Translations under genes and position numbers: made by a program
The notes under the pieces: generated by a model
What the model saw: the letters and a program-made list of their open reading frames with translations, nothing else
Database searches by the model: none
Told to the model about the DNA's origin: nothing
In this document: positions 6,316 to 9,946 of the stretch, piece after piece
How the letters are laid out: the number at the start of each line of letters is the position of its first letter
How positions within the stretch are numbered: position 1 is the stretch's first letter
NCBI GenBank assembly: GCA_023438115.1
Contig: JAEZEB010000267.1
Location: 1-9,946, forward strand
From: Pseudomonadota bacterium
Lineage (GTDB): Bacteria > Pseudomonadota > Gammaproteobacteria > Burkholderiales > Burkholderiaceae_C
Direction: 5' to 3'
Length of the DNA: 9,946 nucleotides

Positions 6316-6690
6316 ATGACCGTGAAATACACCTCGGACCACGAGTGGGTCCAGCTGGAGGGCGAGGCCGCCACCGTGGGCATCACCACCCACGCGCAGG
6401 ACGCGCTGGGCGACGTCGTCTTCGTGGACCTGCCGGAGGTGGGGCGCAGCTACGCCAAGGGCGAGGTCGCCGGCGTCGTCGAATCCGTCAAGGCCGCCGC
6501 CGACGTGTTCATGCCGGTCGACGGCGAGATCACGGAGGTCAACGAGGACCTGCGCGCCGATCCGTCGATCGCCAACAAGGACCCCGCCGGCCACGGCTGG
6601 TTCTTCAGGATGCGCGTGACCGACCGCAGCCAGTTCGACGCGCTGATGGACGAGCCGGCCTACCAGAAGTTCGTGAACGAGACGACCTGA
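6316..6690 (+). CDS. gcvH: Glycine cleavage system H protein (lipoyl carrier)
   Basis: This 124-residue lipoylated carrier shuttles the aminomethyl intermediate from the P protein to the T protein and electrons to the L protein. The lipoyl attachment site is Lys59 in GVVESVKAAADVFMPVDGEI (53-72), and the N-terminal SDHEWVQLEG (7-16) is the family hallmark. Length is normal. The gap from gcvT is 12 nt. The Shine-Dalgarno AGGAG (6303-6307) overlaps the last base of the gcvT stop codon, which suggests tight coupling. Unlike that junction, the step to gcvP is interrupted by a 58-bp palindromic repeat. Confidence 0.97.
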   Translation: MTVKYTSDHEWVQLEGEAATVGITTHAQDALGDVVFVDLPEVGRSYAKGEVAGVVESVKAAADVFMPVDGEITEVNEDLRADPSIANKDPAGHGWFFRMRVTDRSQFDALMDEPAYQKFVNETT

Positions 6691-6697
6691 ACGCAAC

Positions 6698-6755
6698 GTC
6701 ATCCCGGGCTGGACCCGGGATCCATGGATTGCGGGTCCGGCCCGCAATGACAAGG
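6698..6755. repeat. Double-hairpin dispersed repeat, copy 2 (inside the gcvH-gcvP spacer)
   Basis: This is the inverted-orientation counterpart of the element at 2942-3003. Hairpin TCCCGGG (6702-6708) with CCCGGGA (6714-6720), loop CTGGA, is followed by the central palindrome TCCATGGA (6721-6728). Next is hairpin ATTGCGGG (6728-6735) with CCCGCAAT (6741-6748), loop TCCGG. The right end ATGACAAGG (6747-6755) is identical to the terminus of copy 1. The left end keeps only GTCAT (6698-6702) of the terminal repeat. It fills most of the 77-bp gap between gcvH and gcvP. Confidence 0.85.
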
Positions 6756-6767
6756 AACGAGAGTCCC

Positions 6768-9662
<2,895 letters not shown>

Positions 9663-9672
9663 TTTTCGGGAT

Positions 9673-9695
9673 GGTGCGCGGCGAAGCCGCACACC
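9673..9695. repeat. Hairpin repeat after gcvP
   Basis: GGTGCGCGGC (9673-9682) pairs with GCCGCACACC (9686-9695) around GAA, with one C-A mismatch. On the minus strand it reads AGGGTGTGCGGCTTCGCC, resembling the GTAGGGTGGGC-type repeats at 4824-4900. It starts 10 bp after the gcvP stop. It may act as a weak 3'-end structure for the gcv mRNA; no T-tract follows. Confidence 0.6.
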
Positions 9696-9704
9696 CTATG
9701 GAAA

Positions 9705-9734
9705 CCTTGTCATTGCGGGCCTGACCCGCAATCC
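9705..9734. repeat. Double-hairpin dispersed repeat, half copy 3
   Basis: CCTTGTCAT (9705-9713) matches the terminus of copy 1. It is followed by hairpin ATTGCGGG (9712-9719) with CCCGCAAT (9725-9732) and loop CCTGA, the same loop as copy 1. Similarity stops after ATCC, at the start of the central TCCATGGA, so the second hairpin is absent. The remaining bases to the next gene include only a small stem, GCCGCC/GGCGGC (9756-9773). Confidence 0.8.
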
Positions 9735-9799
9735 GAAAACGGCGGTCGATCACGCGCCGCCGTGGATGGCGGCCCGCGGGCAAGGCGTGGCGCCCCGCC

Positions 9800-9805
9800 T
9801 ATGAT
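9800..9805 (+). promoter_or_regulatory. Candidate -10 box of the TauE/SafE gene
   Basis: TATGAT matches TATAAT at five of six positions. It ends 9 bp before the ATG at 9815, so transcription would begin at or within a few bases of the start codon. The bases between (CCCGCCCGC) have no Shine-Dalgarno. I see no convincing -35. Confidence 0.45.
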
Positions 9806-9814
9806 CCCGCCCGC

Positions 9815-9946
9815 ATGGACCTCCTCCTCCCCATCGCCCTTGGCGCCGCGCTCGCCGGCTTCATCCAGGGCCTCTCGGGCTTCGGGTTCGGGCTGACGGC
9901 GATGGCGGTGTGGGCCTGGACGCTCGAGCCGCGGCTGGCCGCCGCG
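9815..9946 (+). CDS. TauE/SafE (TSUP) family membrane permease, N-terminal part
   Basis: Only the first 44 codons are present; the gene runs off the right edge. The translation begins MDLLLPIALGAALAGFIQG and continues LSGFGFGLTAMAVWAWTLEP. A hydrophobic first helix is followed by the glycine- and phenylalanine-rich GFIQGLSGFGFGL segment typical of the TSUP (formerly DUF81) sulfite/organosulfur anion exporter family. Substrate cannot be told from this fragment. ATG 9815 is chosen because it places this motif at the usual distance from the N-terminus; the ATG at 9801 is out of frame. It lies 152 bp after gcvP and probably has its own promoter. Confidence 0.8.
   Translation, partial: MDLLLPIALGAALAGFIQGLSGFGFGLTAMAVWAWTLEPRLAAA

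Noticed and set aside
5080..6753. 557-aa minus-strand open frame opposite gcvT and gcvH
   Set aside because: Shadow frame across two well-supported genes. It is Ala/Arg/Gly/His/Val-rich with no family motif, and its ends lie in the riboswitch and the repeat.
5559..6767. Upstream extension of the gcvP frame through gcvT and gcvH
   Set aside because: The extension is low-complexity Arg/Ala/Gly sequence in the wrong frame of gcvT and gcvH. GcvP similarity starts at about 6768.

Overview
This 9.9 kb window is GC-rich chromosomal DNA (third codon positions are almost all G or C). It most resembles a betaproteobacterium of the order Burkholderiales, probably Comamonadaceae. That placement rests on remembered protein similarity, base composition and the style of the intergenic repeats, not on a search. 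All supported genes lie on the + strand and appear intact, except the last, which runs off the window edge. There is no phage, IS, CRISPR, tRNA or rRNA sequence.

Layout: (1) 83-1762, electron transfer flavoprotein-ubiquinone oxidoreductase, which passes electrons from acyl-CoA and related dehydrogenases to the quinone pool. (2) 1949-4821, a complete tripartite TRAP transporter: periplasmic binding protein (dctP), small membrane subunit (dctQ) and large membrane subunit (dctM). dctQ and dctM overlap by 4 bp, while a 132-bp structured spacer separates dctP from dctQ. (3) 4903-9662, the glycine cleavage operon gcvT-gcvH-gcvP, preceded by a -10 box and a tandem glycine riboswitch. (4) 9815 to the end, the first 44 codons of a TauE/SafE (TSUP) family membrane permease with a probable leaderless promoter.

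The gcv genes encode the T, H and P proteins of the glycine cleavage system, which feeds one-carbon units into tetrahydrofolate. The L protein (dihydrolipoyl dehydrogenase) is not here. Glycine is expected to switch on its own catabolism through the riboswitch. The TRAP transporter should import an organic acid; its substrate cannot be read from the sequence. I see no direct functional link between these modules.

The coding content is ordinary housekeeping and transport. The noteworthy material is between the genes: every spacer longer than about 75 bp holds palindromic repeats. A double-hairpin element occurs in two full copies and one half copy, with a compensatory base-pair change. Another repeat family abuts the gcv promoter. 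The riboswitch linker has an extra stem-loop, and a conserved aptamer segment is complementary to the gcvT ribosome-binding region. I found no evidence of a previously undescribed protein system.
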